Assembly: GCA_965229715.1 (NCBI GenBank)
Contig: CBDDJL010000001.1
Coordinates: 155,150-219,149, forward strand
Length of the DNA: 64,000 bases
Direction of reading: 5' to 3'
Origin: JAVJST01 sp965229715
GTDB taxonomy: Bacteria; Pseudomonadota; Alphaproteobacteria; Rhodospirillales; Casp-alpha2
Numbering within the stretch: the first letter of the stretch is position 1; each line of letters begins with the position of its first letter. The position numbers and the translations under genes were made by a program. The notes under the pieces were generated by a model. That model had not been told where the DNA came from. It made no database searches and saw nothing but the letters and a program-made list of their open reading frames with translations. Shown here piece by piece: positions 34,288-42,610 of the stretch.

Positions 34288-35974
34288 GGGTCTTGGTCGT
34301 GTGAAAACGTTTTGGCTGGGCGGTGAGTTGTCTGGCGGACCGTGATCGACGGCTGATTGATTGGGATAATGCGATATCGGCGCGAGCGGGCTGAATATTT
34401 GGTCCGTTAACGGTCTGAGCGGTGGTTTTTCGGCCTTGGGCAGGCGCAGTGGGGCCTATCAGGCCCTCATGGCCCGGATCAGTGGGCCGGTGCCGAGGAT
34501 GTTGATGACCCGGGTCAGATTGTAGGCGAGCACGTGGAGCGCCATTTCGGTGCGCACGTTCTTGAGCCGTTTCATCAGGAAGTGGGTTGCGCCCATGCGG
34601 GCCTTGATGGTGCCGAAGGGATGCTCGACGGTCTCGCGCCGTCTTCGCATCGCGTCCGGGTCTCGGTCGAGCCGGTGCTGAACGGCATCGACCAGGTGTT
34701 CGTGCTGCCAGCGCGTGATGCGGCGCTCGCGGCCCGTGGTGCAACGCTGCTTGATGGCGCAACTCAAGCAGGCGTTCGACCAGTAACGCCTCAGCGTGAG
34801 CCCCTTCTCCTCGTTGGTGTAGCGATAGGTGAGGCGCTCGCCGGCGGGACAGACATAGACATCGTCATCAGAGACGTAGCGGAAGTCCTGTTTCACGAAG
34901 CGTCCCTTGGAACGGCTGCCCGATGTCATCGGCTTGGGCAGAGTCACGGTGATACCCGCCTCGTGGCAGGCCAATATCTCCTCGCTGGAGAAGTAACCCC
35001 GGTCGGCAACCACATCTAATGTGTCGGCCCCAAGGGCGGCTTTCGTCCGCGCCGCCATACGCGCCAGTTGTGCCCGGTCGGAGCCCGCAGTCGTCACATC
35101 ATGATCGACGATCAGGTGATGCTCGGTATCGACCGAGGCTTGGACGTTGTAGCCGACCACACCTGAGCCCCGGCCACTGGTCGCCATGGAGCGCGCATCC
35201 GGATCGGTCAGCGAGATCTGCTTGTCCGGCGCGGCAAACATGCGTTCCTCAAGGCCCCGCAGGCGCTGCATCTCGCTCTTCAGCCTGGCGATCTTTTCCG
35301 TCAGGCGGGCAACCTTACCCTCCATCGCCTCCGACGGTTCCTGGCGGTCGGCGCTGTCCAACTGGTGCAGATACCTGGCTACGCTTTCTTCTATCTGCGC
35401 CATGCGCCGCTGCATCTTGGCCCGCGTGTAGTTGCGGTCGCGGTTGTTGACCGCCTTGAACTTCGAGCCGTCGATGGCGACGCTCGCCGAGGCCAGCAGC
35501 CCGACCGTGCGGCACAGTTCCACGAACCGGGCGCAGACCTTGCGGATCGCCGGACCGTTGTCCCGGCGGAAGTCGGCGATCGTCTTGTGATCGGGAGCCA
35601 GCCGGCCCGTCAGCCACATGACCTCCACGTTGCGGCCCGCCTCGCGCTCCAGCCGGCGGCTCGACTGCACCCGGTTCAGGTAACCGTAGATGTAGAGCTT
35701 CAACAGTCCCGACGGATGATAGCCAGGCCGCCCCGTCGAGCGCGGATCGACCCGCTCGAACCCCAGACTCCGAAGATCAAGCTCATCGACAAAGATATCG
35801 ACAACCCGGACCGGATTGTCCTCGCCGACGAAGTCGTCCAGGCATTCCGGCAGAAAGCTCGCCTGATCACGCGACACACCTTCAACAAACCGCTTCATCA
35901 AAACCTCACTGAGTTCGTCAGCGAGATTCTAGCAGACATCACGAAAGCAAATCGTTTTTACACAGCCAGGGTCA
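34288..35974 (-). mobile_element. IS1182-family insertion sequence, copy 1
   Basis: One transposase gene bounded by imperfect inverted repeats: GGGTCTTGGTCGTGTG from 34288 and a matching CGTTTTTACACAGCCAGG segment near 35953. The right end coordinate is approximate. No convincing target duplication is visible. Confidence 0.8.
34459..35901 (-). CDS. IS1182-family transposase (DDE)
   Basis: 480 residues. Pattern of the IS1182 group: N-terminal DUF772-like DNA-binding region (PGYHPSGLLKLYIYGYLNR, SRRLEREAGRNVEVMWLTG, LAPDHKTIADFRRDNG) and a DDE domain with YNVQASVDTEHHLIV, ADRGYFSSEEI, and CTTGRERRITRW...RRETVEHPFGTIK. Identical to the copy at 46293-47735, so both copies are recently related and at least one was mobile or duplicated lately. 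The gene is intact in both places. Confidence 0.92.
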   Translation of the reverse strand: MMKRFVEGVSRDQASFLPECLDDFVGEDNPVRVVDIFVDELDLRSLGFERVDPRSTGRPGYHPSGLLKLYIYGYLNRVQSSRRLEREAGRNVEVMWLTGRLAPDHKTIADFRRDNGPAIRKVCARFVELCRTVGLLASASVAIDGSKFKAVNNRDRNYTRAKMQRRMAQIEESVARYLHQLDSADRQEPSEAMEGKVARLTEKIARLKSEMQRLRGLEERMFAAPDKQISLTDPDARSMATSGRGSGVVGYNVQASVDTEHHLIVDHDVTTAGSDRAQLARMAARTKAALGADTLDVVADRGYFSSEEILACHEAGITVTLPKPMTSGSRSKGRFVKQDFRYVSDDDVYVCPAGERLTYRYTNEEKGLTLRRYWSNACLSCAIKQRCTTGRERRITRWQHEHLVDAVQHRLDRDPDAMRRRRETVEHPFGTIKARMGATHFLMKRLKNVRTEMALHVLAYNLTRVINILGTGPLIRAMRA

Positions 35975-36072
35975 TTTGCAGACGAGCCAACAGGTATCTA
36001 GAAACGTCCCATATCGCCCGAATAGACGACGGGGGCTGTACAGCACTGGATCGATTTCGTGTAGAATGAGCC

Positions 36073-36252
36073 ATGCGCGATGACGATCCCCACCAGATTG
36101 CAGAGTATTTGATCCAGGTTTACGGTAGCAGTGAGGCTGCCCTGGAAGTCGCGATCAAGGGGACGACGGCAGCACACGAATCCGGAGACATGTACTCCGT
36201 CAGTGTCTGGCGAGAAGTGAAACACATTCTCTACCAATCTCAAGCGGCGTGA
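36073..36252 (+). CDS. 59-residue hypothetical protein, recombinase-module associated (copy 1)
   Basis: MRDDDPHQIAEYLIQVYGSS, then EAALEVAIKGTTAAHESGDM and a C-terminal YSVSVWREVKHILYQSQAA. It is a small, acidic-to-neutral helical protein not recognised by family. It is repeated at 47907-48086, where it precedes an intact DUF2924-serine recombinase pair, so it may belong to that module. One synonymous-looking base differs between copies. Confidence 0.6.
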   Translation: MRDDDPHQIAEYLIQVYGSSEAALEVAIKGTTAAHESGDMYSVSVWREVKHILYQSQAA

Positions 36253-36554
36253 TCGTCGCCCTATTACCTCGGCATCGCCTTGTAGGATTGATCCAATCCT
36301 GGACAGTTCTGGCTCTGACTAGCTGCCCTTTACGGGCCGTTCTTCTCACAAGAACGGGCTCTTCCCCGTCCCTCAAAACGACCTTATCAAGCGTACCTTT
36401 CCACTGGACTACTGGTGAAGGCCGAGCGTCACTGTGACTGAGCGGTGACGTTCGAGCCTCTGAGCGCCACAGCCCTGCCCGTACCAGGATCGATGGACGG
36501 GCTCTCCTCGGTGACAGCACCGATTTCAAGGGTGTGACACTGGAGGAGAACCAA
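36253..36554. other. Conserved leader with several hairpins (copy 1)
   Basis: A 302-bp gene-free stretch, repeated at 48087-48388. It holds AGGATTG-ATC-CAATCCT (36284-36300), CCGTTCTT-CTCAC-AAGAACGG (36337-36357) and an inverted repeat CGAGCGTCAC/GTGACGTTCG (36423-36454). It may be a regulatory leader or a recombinase site for the DUF2924 module. Confidence 0.4.
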
Positions 36555-36631
36555 ATGCCCGCTGTATCCAAGATATCCCGCACTCAATCGCCACTGGAGG
36601 CGTCGATCACTCAGATCAACGCAATGGACCG
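36555..36631 (+). pseudogene. DUF2924 gene fragment (5' end only)
   Basis: ATG at 36555 with GGAGGAG upstream, encoding MPAVSKISRTQSPLEASITQ and INAMDR, homologous to the first 26 residues of the intact DUF2924 protein at 48389. From 36587 the sequence is only similar, not identical, to that copy, and after about 36631 it changes to kefB sequence. This marks a rearrangement junction. Confidence 0.7.
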
Positions 36632-37702
36632 ATCCGCACCACGGAGACCAAAAACGGTCGCAAGGCAAAACAGAATGGCCGCTTTGATAACCATGATGCC
36701 GAGGGCCATACCGAGGAAGTCGAGCGGGCTGGCAAACAGCATTCCGAAATCGATGCCGGCACCGACGGTGATGAAGAACAGGCCAAGCAGCAACCCTTTG
36801 AAGGGTTCGATGTCGCTCTCAAGCTCCTGTCGGTACTCACTGTCGGACAGAACAACACCGGCCAGGAATGTGCCAAGCGCAGGCGAAAGACCGACGTATG
36901 TCATGAGTACCGCAATGCCGATCACTAGCATCAAGGCGGCTGCGGTGAAGATTTCACGGAGCTTGCTCTCTGCGATGAATCGGAACATCGGCCGAACAAG
37001 ATAGCGTCCGCCGACAATGATCCCGACGATGGCGAGAAGAGTGACTACCGCGCGGGTCCAATCGGGCAGGTTATCAAACATCGTCGGTGATCCGTTGCCG
37101 CCGGGCGCTGCGGCAACGGCTGAGCCGACAGCCCAATCGAGCGTTGCGACACTCTCAATCGTGTCAAACAGCCCTTGCATGGCCTGTGTATCACTGACAG
37201 CCAGCAGCGGCAGCATTGCCAGCATTGGAATGACGGCAATGTCCTGCGTCAGCAGCACGGAAAACGATGATTTCCCACCGACGGTGGGCATCCAACCCTT
37301 TTCCTTCAAGGTCTGGAGTACAATCGCTGTTGACGACAGCGCCAGCACCATACCAATGGCGAGAGCTGTCGGCCATTCGATACCGAAACATATCGCAGCA
37401 CCGCCAATTGCTAACGTGCTCAGCAATACTTGCAGGCCACCGAGGCCGAGCAACTGTGTGCGCATCCGCCACAGCATGGCTGGACGAAGTTCCAGGCCGA
37501 CGAGAAACAGCATCATGACAACACCAAACTCGGCAAAGTGCTGCAGATCAGCGGTCTCACCACCGACAATACCGAGTACGGGCCCAATTGCCACACCGGC
37601 AATCAGGTAGCCAAGAACAGAACCAACCCCAAGTCGATTGGCGACAGGTACGGCGATAACAGCAGCAACGAGATAGACGAACGCGGCAGAGAACAGTTCC
37701 AT
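36611..37702 (-). pseudogene. KefB/C-type K+/H+ antiporter, 3'-truncated
   Basis: 363 codons from the ATG at 37702. The CPA2 antiporter domain is recognisable (GSVLGYLIAGVAIGPVLG, FGVVMMLFLVGLEL, LALSSTAIVLQTLKEKG, LGTFLAGVVLSDSEYRQELE, PFKGLLLGLFFITVGAGIDF). Family proteins run to about 600 residues with a last few membrane helices and a TrkA-N domain; here the frame turns into GADRSIALI and stops at the junction with the DUF2924 fragment. Its start overlaps the stop of the KefF-like gene by one base. Most likely it lost its 3' half in the rearrangement and is non-functional. Confidence 0.8.
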
Positions 37703-38316
37703 TAGCCAATCTCCGATCTGGCAGACTTGATGAGTTCGATCTCGTTGATTGTCTCCAGCGACGCAGCGGAACTCGGATCGATCAGATCGTCGCGGAAGGC
37801 GGTCAGCATCTTCAGGTAGTTCGAGATATGTTCTCGATCCCGCCCTTCTTCTGCTGAACGACCGGCGCCAAACAGGGCGAACGGGGCGAGATACTGCATG
37901 CGACAAAGATCAAATGTTTTCTCAAAAGGGGCGAGGAGGGTTCGGAGGTTCGCACCGTTGGCACCACTGGGGGAGTAAGCCTCTGCAGGTGCCCCGCAGG
38001 TCACAGCATTGAGAGCAATCTTGCCGTCCAGGGCATGGCCGTCATGGCCGTAGGCAAAACCGTGTTCGAGCACAAGATCCTGCCATTCCTTCAGAATCGC
38101 CGGTGATGAATACCAGTACAGGGGGTGCGGCATGATCACGACATCGTGGTCGAGCAGTCGCTGTTGTTCCTGGTCAATGTCGATATTGAACGTCGGATAC
38201 TCGGCATAGAGATCGACGCATGTAATTCCCTCGATATCCTGTGCGCCCTGAAACATTCGGCTATTGACCCCGGATCGGTCGGGTCTGGGATGGGCGAAGT
38301 AGACAATGGGTTTCAT
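37702..38316 (-). CDS. KefF/MdaB-like NAD(P)H:quinone oxidoreductase (flavodoxin fold)
   Basis: 204 residues of the NQO1/MdaB/KefF family: IVYFAHPRPDRSGVNSRM (FMN-phosphate-loop type start), DVVIMPHPLYWYSSPAILKEWQDLVL and APAEAYSPSGANG with the C-terminal layout typical of KefF. In enterics KefF activates KefC; here it is directly upstream of, and overlaps, a kefB-like gene, and a glutathione transferase precedes it. This matches glutathione-adduct-gated potassium efflux during electrophile stress, although the channel gene is truncated. Confidence 0.85.
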   Translation of the reverse strand: MKPIVYFAHPRPDRSGVNSRMFQGAQDIEGITCVDLYAEYPTFNIDIDQEQQRLLDHDVVIMPHPLYWYSSPAILKEWQDLVLEHGFAYGHDGHALDGKIALNAVTCGAPAEAYSPSGANGANLRTLLAPFEKTFDLCRMQYLAPFALFGAGRSAEEGRDREHISNYLKMLTAFRDDLIDPSSAASLETINEIELIKSARSEIG

Positions 38317-38318
38317 CT

Positions 38319-39044
38319 TTACTCTCGGCCTTTGGCTACATCCGAGGAGAAGCGTGCGGCGTTTTCTTTGAGAAACTCGGTCTCATCCGCCTGACCCCAG
38401 AATGCCGGTTGTGCCTTCGGAATGGTCAGGGCTTTCTGTACTGCTTCGCGTGAGTCCAGGCGGTCGAACCACGCCTGAAGATTGTCGAGGCCGTCCACAG
38501 AAACCTTTGCCCAGACATAGGCTCGGGCCCATGGATACGTGGCCATGTCAGCAATCGTATACTGATCAGCAGCTAACCATTCGTGGTCGTTCAAACGGGC
38601 GTCGAGCACCTCGAGCAATCGACGGCTCTCGTCGACATAGCGTTTGATCGCGAAGGGTTCTTCCTGCCCGTTAGGTGCGGCAATCCGCTGGAAGTACATC
38701 GCCTGACCCATCATCGGGCCAATGCCTGCCATCTGGAACATAAGCCATTGCAGAGTTTCGGATTTTTGGTTGGCGTCATCGGGCAGGAACTGCCCGTATT
38801 TTTCCGCCAGATACCAGAGCATGGCACCACTTTCGAAGACGGCGAAGTTGTCGTTTGATCGATCAACGAGTGTCGGGATTCTGCCATTTGGGTTGAGTTG
38901 CAAGTATGCCGGAGCCTTCTGCTCCTTCTTCGCGAAGTCAATAAACGTCAATTCGTAGTCTACACCCGCTTCTTCGAGGAAGATCACCGGCTTGTACCCA
39001 TTCATGGTCGCCGCAGTGTAAAGGTGGATATCAGGTTGGCTCAT
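38319..39044 (-). CDS. Glutathione S-transferase family protein
   Basis: 241 residues. N-terminal thioredoxin-like domain (IHLYTAATMNGYKPVIFLEEAG, LNPNGRIPTLVD, FESGAMLWYLAEKYG) and an all-helical C-terminal domain (YTIADMATYPWARAYVW). The start at 39044 has GAAGGA seven bases upstream; an upstream start at 39107 would overlap the SDR stop. It has the features of the Ure2p/YfcG-like group. Likely role: glutathione conjugation or disulfide-bond reductase activity on electrophiles, fitting its Kef neighbours. Confidence 0.9.
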   Translation of the reverse strand: MSQPDIHLYTAATMNGYKPVIFLEEAGVDYELTFIDFAKKEQKAPAYLQLNPNGRIPTLVDRSNDNFAVFESGAMLWYLAEKYGQFLPDDANQKSETLQWLMFQMAGIGPMMGQAMYFQRIAAPNGQEEPFAIKRYVDESRRLLEVLDARLNDHEWLAADQYTIADMATYPWARAYVWAKVSVDGLDNLQAWFDRLDSREAVQKALTIPKAQPAFWGQADETEFLKENAARFSSDVAKGRE

Positions 39045-39103
39045 GGCTGTTTCCTTCAGGCAAGAGGCCGGGGCTGCACGATTGAGCGCAGGCCCGGTGG
39101 GGG

Positions 39104-39907
39104 TCATATTTCCAGCGACCAGTGCTTCTGCTGGTAATCCAGGACGGCCTGGATCGCCTCTTCCGGGAATACTGTGCGGAACTTGTGGTGATCGGCGGCG
39201 ATGACCTCGGCCATCTTTTCGATCATCGGTTGGGGATCCATCTGCAGGTTGTCGCCGGCGAACAGGTCGCGCACCTTGCGGATCGCTTCCGGCGGCGTGA
39301 TGCTATTCGCCGGGTCGTACCAATCGTCCATCTTGTCATACATACGGTCGTTGAACCCGGTCCGGTACGCGCCCGGATTGATGGTTGCGACCTGAACGCC
39401 CATTGGTTCCAGCTCTTCCTGCATCAGTTCGGCAATGGCCTCCAGCGCGTGTTTCGACGCGGTATAAGGGGCCAGATACGGGAAGGTCAGGAAACCCGCG
39501 ATCGACGAAACGAACACCACCTTGCCGCGCCTGCGGCGAGCAAAGGATTGCGCATAGGGTTGCACGAATTCGACGGTCGAGAACACGTTGGTTTCGAACA
39601 CATTGCGGATGCGGTTCACGTCGACTTCGGCAATCGGACCAGTGTCGCCAATGGCGGCGTTTGCCACCACAACGTCCACCTCGGCACCAAAGCGGTTGAA
39701 GGCAGCCTGACGGTCTTCAGCGCTGGTGATATCCAGCTTGACTGTTTCCAGCATCAGGCCCAGTTCAGCCGCTTCTGTCTTGAGCGTTTCGGCCCCTTCC
39801 AAACCGTGGGTCGTGGCGATCACCCGGTGACCCTGTTTCGCCAGTTCGAACGCCGCGCCCTTGCCAAGTCCACTGCCGGCGCCCGTGATTAGGATTGTCT
39901 TGCTCAT
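39104..39907 (-). CDS. Short-chain dehydrogenase/reductase (SDR)
   Basis: 267 residues with the classical SDR marks: ILITGAGSGLGKGAAFELA (cofactor loop), NAAIG, catalytic Ser in VFVSSIAGF and YxxxK in YTASKHALEAIAEL. NAD(P)-dependent reduction of a carbonyl is the expected activity. It follows the cupin gene by 15 bp and lies in the HxlR-divergent operon with MdaB-like, GST and KefF-like genes. Confidence 0.92.
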   Translation of the reverse strand: MSKTILITGAGSGLGKGAAFELAKQGHRVIATTHGLEGAETLKTEAAELGLMLETVKLDITSAEDRQAAFNRFGAEVDVVVANAAIGDTGPIAEVDVNRIRNVFETNVFSTVEFVQPYAQSFARRRRGKVVFVSSIAGFLTFPYLAPYTASKHALEAIAELMQEELEPMGVQVATINPGAYRTGFNDRMYDKMDDWYDPANSITPPEAIRKVRDLFAGDNLQMDPQPMIEKMAEVIAADHHKFRTVFPEEAIQAVLDYQQKHWSLEI

Positions 39908-39922
39908 CTGTTGTTCCTCGCC

Positions 39923-40276
39923 TTAACCCTTTGGTTCCACGTCATTGTCCAGACGCTCGAACAACACGGCCTCGACCGTGGTGTTTCCGACATTGCTGAC
40001 CTGATGGGTCCAGGGGCCATTGTGCAGTACCTCGCCATCGGCCACCTCTTTCTCGACGGTCGAACCATCTTCGAGCCTGATGGACAGCGTCCCGCCCTTG
40101 ATGAAGTAGACGATTTCCTCAGGATGGCGGTGCGGTTCATCTGTGGCACCGGGGACCATCTTCATGCGCACGAGGCGCGAGATGCCAGTGTTCACCAGCT
40201 CTTCATACATGTCGGGTGATGCTTCGTCGGCCAGCGGGGCGCGCTGACCGACGGCGACTAAAGGAGAGTTGTTCAT
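39923..40276 (-). CDS. Cupin-domain protein
   Basis: 117 residues, single beta-barrel: RMKMVPGATDEPHRHPEEIVYFIKGG carries the metal-binding H(x)H...E pattern, followed by VADGEVLHNGPWTHQVSNVG with the third His. Small cupins of this type are metal-binding, some with dioxygenase or isomerase activity. It sits between the MdaB-like and SDR genes on the same strand, so it is likely part of the same detoxification operon. Function unknown. Confidence 0.85.
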   Translation of the reverse strand: MNNSPLVAVGQRAPLADEASPDMYEELVNTGISRLVRMKMVPGATDEPHRHPEEIVYFIKGGTLSIRLEDGSTVEKEVADGEVLHNGPWTHQVSNVGNTTVEAVLFERLDNDVEPKG

Positions 40277-40317
40277 TTCATGTATTTCCTTGATTGAGTG
40301 AATTCTGCGGGTGTGGC

Positions 40318-40935
40318 TCAGGCCACTTCCGACACGGGATTAGCGCCGAAAACGCGGGCTAGATGCGCGTCAAAACGGGCAAAATCCGCGTCCACATCGG
40401 CGTTCTTCATCACGTCGAACGCGCCAAAGGTGGGCAGCGGCACCATGTCGAAGAATTTGGCATTCAGGTGCATCGGGCGCAGAAGATCGTCCAGCGAAGC
40501 GCCGTCAAAGAACGGTTCTGCGGGGTTGTCGAATGCCTCGGCCGGGGCGTTCAGTGTGACCGAGAGCATGTAAGTGGTGCCGGTCAGGGTGCCGCCCATA
40601 CCGTAGTTTTTCTTCGGGGCTTCAGCCACGCGGCCATCGCCTTTGGTCAGGCGACCGTCCATGCCGACGGTATAAACTTCGTCCATGTATTTCTTGAACG
40701 ACCACGGCACACCCATCCAATTCACCGGGAACTGCATGATGACGGTGTCGGCCCATTGGTGATTGGCGACTTCCTGCTCGACGTCGTAGCCGTCAGCCAC
40801 CTTGGTCACACGTACATCGTGACCGGCGGTCTTCAGAAACGCGGCGGCGCGCTCAACAAAGGCAGCGTTCAACTCGCCTTTTGCAAATGGGTAAGGTTGG
40901 TGGCCATTCAAGATCAGGATATTAGACATGTGCAC
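40318..40935 (-). CDS. NAD(P)H-dependent oxidoreductase, MdaB-like
   Basis: 205 residues: ILILNGHQPYPFAKGELNAAFV at the start, MQFPVNWMGVPWSFKKYMDEVY in the middle and MGGTLTGTTYMLSVTLNAPAEAF, a strong match to modulator-of-drug-activity B, a two-electron quinone reductase with FAD/FMN. First gene of the leftward operon, divergent from the HxlR regulator (100-bp gap), which is a common arrangement for quinone-responsive HxlR control. Confidence 0.92.
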   Translation of the reverse strand: MHMSNILILNGHQPYPFAKGELNAAFVERAAAFLKTAGHDVRVTKVADGYDVEQEVANHQWADTVIMQFPVNWMGVPWSFKKYMDEVYTVGMDGRLTKGDGRVAEAPKKNYGMGGTLTGTTYMLSVTLNAPAEAFDNPAEPFFDGASLDDLLRPMHLNAKFFDMVPLPTFGAFDVMKNADVDADFARFDAHLARVFGANPVSEVA

Positions 40936-41034
40936 TCTCGCTTGTTTGGGTGGAACCTCTTGACGAGGAACAATGGTCGCGAGAAAATGCGTAACTAATC
41001 GACATAATGCAACTAGTATACTTTTTGTAACCTA

Positions 41035-41433
41035 ATGGATTTGTTAACCATGAAGGCACGTATTGAACAGGATGAGCGTGGGAGGCGTCAGGCTATCGAA
41101 GCCTGTCACGAACCATGCCCAATTGAACGCGGGATGAGGATTATTGGCGGCAAGTGGACAGGTTCGATCCTATGGCACCTCAAAGATGAACCTGTGCGGT
41201 TCAATGATCTGGCCCGAATGGTGGGCGGAGCCAGCAAGAAAATGATCACTGAGAGGCTTCGTCAACTTGAGCAGCAGGGGCTTGTCCGTCGCGACGTCAT
41301 CGACACTTCACCTGTTACCGTCCAATATTCGATCACGCCATTTGGGGAGACTGCATTGGGCTTTCTTGATGAGCTCCGTCAATGGAGCGAGGCGCTCCTA
41401 AACGCTCAGGAGACGTCCGCCTCTGGCTATTAG
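41035..41433 (+). CDS. HxlR-family transcriptional regulator
   Basis: 132 residues with the HxlR winged-helix pattern: CPIERGMRIIGGKWTGSILW, DLARMVGGASKKMITERLRQ, LEQQGLVRRDVID. Cysteines at CHEPC near the N-terminus are in the region where YodB/QorR-type members sense quinones or disulfide stress. It is divergent from a quinone-reductase operon, supporting regulation of that operon. The AGTATACT palindrome at 41015-41022 is a possible operator. Its last codons and the TAG stop lie inside the left hairpin of the palindromic repeat at 41414, so the repeat shaped its C-terminus. Confidence 0.88.
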   Translation: MDLLTMKARIEQDERGRRQAIEACHEPCPIERGMRIIGGKWTGSILWHLKDEPVRFNDLARMVGGASKKMITERLRQLEQQGLVRRDVIDTSPVTVQYSITPFGETALGFLDELRQWSEALLNAQETSASGY

Positions 41434-41484
41434 CGGACGTTCAGCGCCTCCTCAGAAATTGTCCGCTAGTAGCCAGCAGCGGTC
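41414..41484. repeat. Two-hairpin palindromic repeat, copy 2 (inverted)
   Basis: CGTCCGC...GCGGACG (41414-41439), a linker TTCAGCGCCTCCTCAGAAAT, then GTCCGCT...AGCGGTCC (41461-41484). It is the reverse complement of the element at 23214-23285 with few changes. The HxlR stop codon lies within it. Confidence 0.75.
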
Positions 41485-41562
41485 CATCAAGAATTGAAGA
41501 GTCAAACCATAACAACCCATACGAGATTGCGTTTAACGGAGGTTTCGATTTAAGAATGCCTT

Positions 41563-41822
41563 ATGGGAGATATTTCCGCCCGGGTTGAATTCCAGTCTGC
41601 GCCCCTTCCTCATAACGAGATGGGGCGGCTCGACAAGCTAAAATCCTATGAAATCCTCGATACCGCTCCCGAAGAAAACTTCGATCGAATAACACGCACC
41701 GTAGCCACGTTGCTCGATGTCCCGATTTCACTCGTAAGCCTCGTTGACGAGACCCGCCAGTGGTTCAAGTCACATTATGGCCTTGATGTATCCGAGACAC
41801 CGCGCGAGATGTCGTTCTGTGC
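41563..41822 (+). pseudogene. GAF-histidine kinase gene, 5' part (split by transposon)
   Basis: Encodes the start of a cytoplasmic GAF domain (NEMGRLDKLKSYEILDTAPE, ENFDRITRTVATLLDVPISL, SLVDETRQWFKSHYG, REMSFCA) before the IS1-family transposon enters at 41823. The target duplication TTCTGTGC ends this part. Removing the insertion and one duplication rejoins it with 45076 onward in the same frame as a 424-residue protein. The fragment itself reads into the transposon and stops at 41856. Confidence 0.85.
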
Positions 41823-41892
41823 GGTAGTGGGTCAGTTTGAAAATGGTGGCGGTTGACGGACGGTGGCAACCGGGACGGCACAATGCCATATT

Positions 41893-42114
41893 ATGAGCAT
41901 GACCAGTAAGAAGCCAAAACGTCCTCGCGACCCCAATCAACTTGCCAAGAGCATTGTCGATATTGCGACCGGTGAAGCCGAAGAAGAAGGGGTTGATCGG
42001 AAGCGAAGCAAGGCCGGAAAGAAGGGGGCAAAAGCGCGGACTCGTGCGTTGACGCCAGAGCGGCGCTCCGAGATCGCCAGTATTGCCGCAGAGGCACGGT
42101 GGAAGAAGTCTTAA
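41893..42114 (+). CDS. Small basic KKG-rich passenger protein
   Basis: 73 residues: MSMTSKKPKRPRDPNQLAKS, then KAGKKGAKARTRALTPERRS and a last EIASIAAEARWKKS. Strongly basic with the (S/R)EIAxxAAxARWKK tail also seen in many small DNA-associated proteins. It lies between the left inverted repeat and the convergent passenger gene. It could bind DNA; no enzyme motif. The stop overlaps the convergent gene's stop by four bases. Confidence 0.6.
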   Translation: MSMTSKKPKRPRDPNQLAKSIVDIATGEAEEEGVDRKRSKAGKKGAKARTRALTPERRSEIASIAAEARWKKS

Positions 42115-42601
42115 CTGGACTGTTTCTCTAGATGTTCCAGCGCCTCTAGCGCTTTCCGTTCCTCATAATCTTCCGTGAAATCCAACTCAAACTGAATGGG
42201 TTCTTCGTTGGGGTAGGCGAAGTTCATGTGGTCAACATCCGACTTTGCCCGGTACACATCATTCGCAATGGAGTCTCGACGTTGTTTGGCGGCTTTCTGG
42301 CGAAGCTGTGGTGTGCCGCCTTTGTCCACGTCAAACCAAAGTGTGCGTTGCGCACCCTCTTCAATCAGGGTGACACACTGTTTGGCGCGATATGTCGTGC
42401 CTTCTTCATCAACCCTCATCGCCTGTCGTAGTACAGACGACAACTGCCGACGATAAATCTTGTGAATGTCCTCTGGGTGTGGTCGCAACCTGCCGTGTTC
42501 TACGGCCCAATCAATGAAGTCGTCGGGGTTATTTGCATCCTCTCCTGTAAGGTCTTCCCATTCATTCCAAGAGCGTAAATCTGTTCTTTGTAGTTAGCCA
42601 A
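42111..42601 (-). CDS. Unknown passenger protein, apparent frameshift in N-terminal part
   Basis: The uninterrupted part, 42488 down to 42111, encodes a 125-residue charged protein (RPHPEDIHKIYRRQLSSVLR, LDFTEDYEERKALEALEHLE). Upstream, in the same frame, WEDLTGEDANNPDDFIDWAV and EHGRL looks coding but has no start codon. In the other frame a TTG at 42601 with an excellent AGGAGG five bases upstream begins LANYKEQIYALGMN. A single missing base near 42558-42567 would join them into about 163 residues. The function is unknown; its position after the antitoxin suggests it belongs to the transposon's toxin-antitoxin unit. Confidence 0.55.
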
Positions 42602-42610
42602 CTTAACCTC

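Larger units (their letters stand above)
34288..36586. repeat. 2.3-kb direct repeat, copy 1
   Basis: Identical to 46122-48420 apart from one noticed base (36126 T versus 47960 C), at a constant offset of 11,834 bp. It contains an IS1182-family element, a 59-codon gene, a conserved 302-bp leader and the first codons of a DUF2924 gene. Confidence 0.92.

Noticed and set aside
35365..36069. A 234-codon frame antisense to the IS1182 transposase, repeated in copy 2
   Set aside because: It is duplicated only because the IS is; no motif and no start signal.
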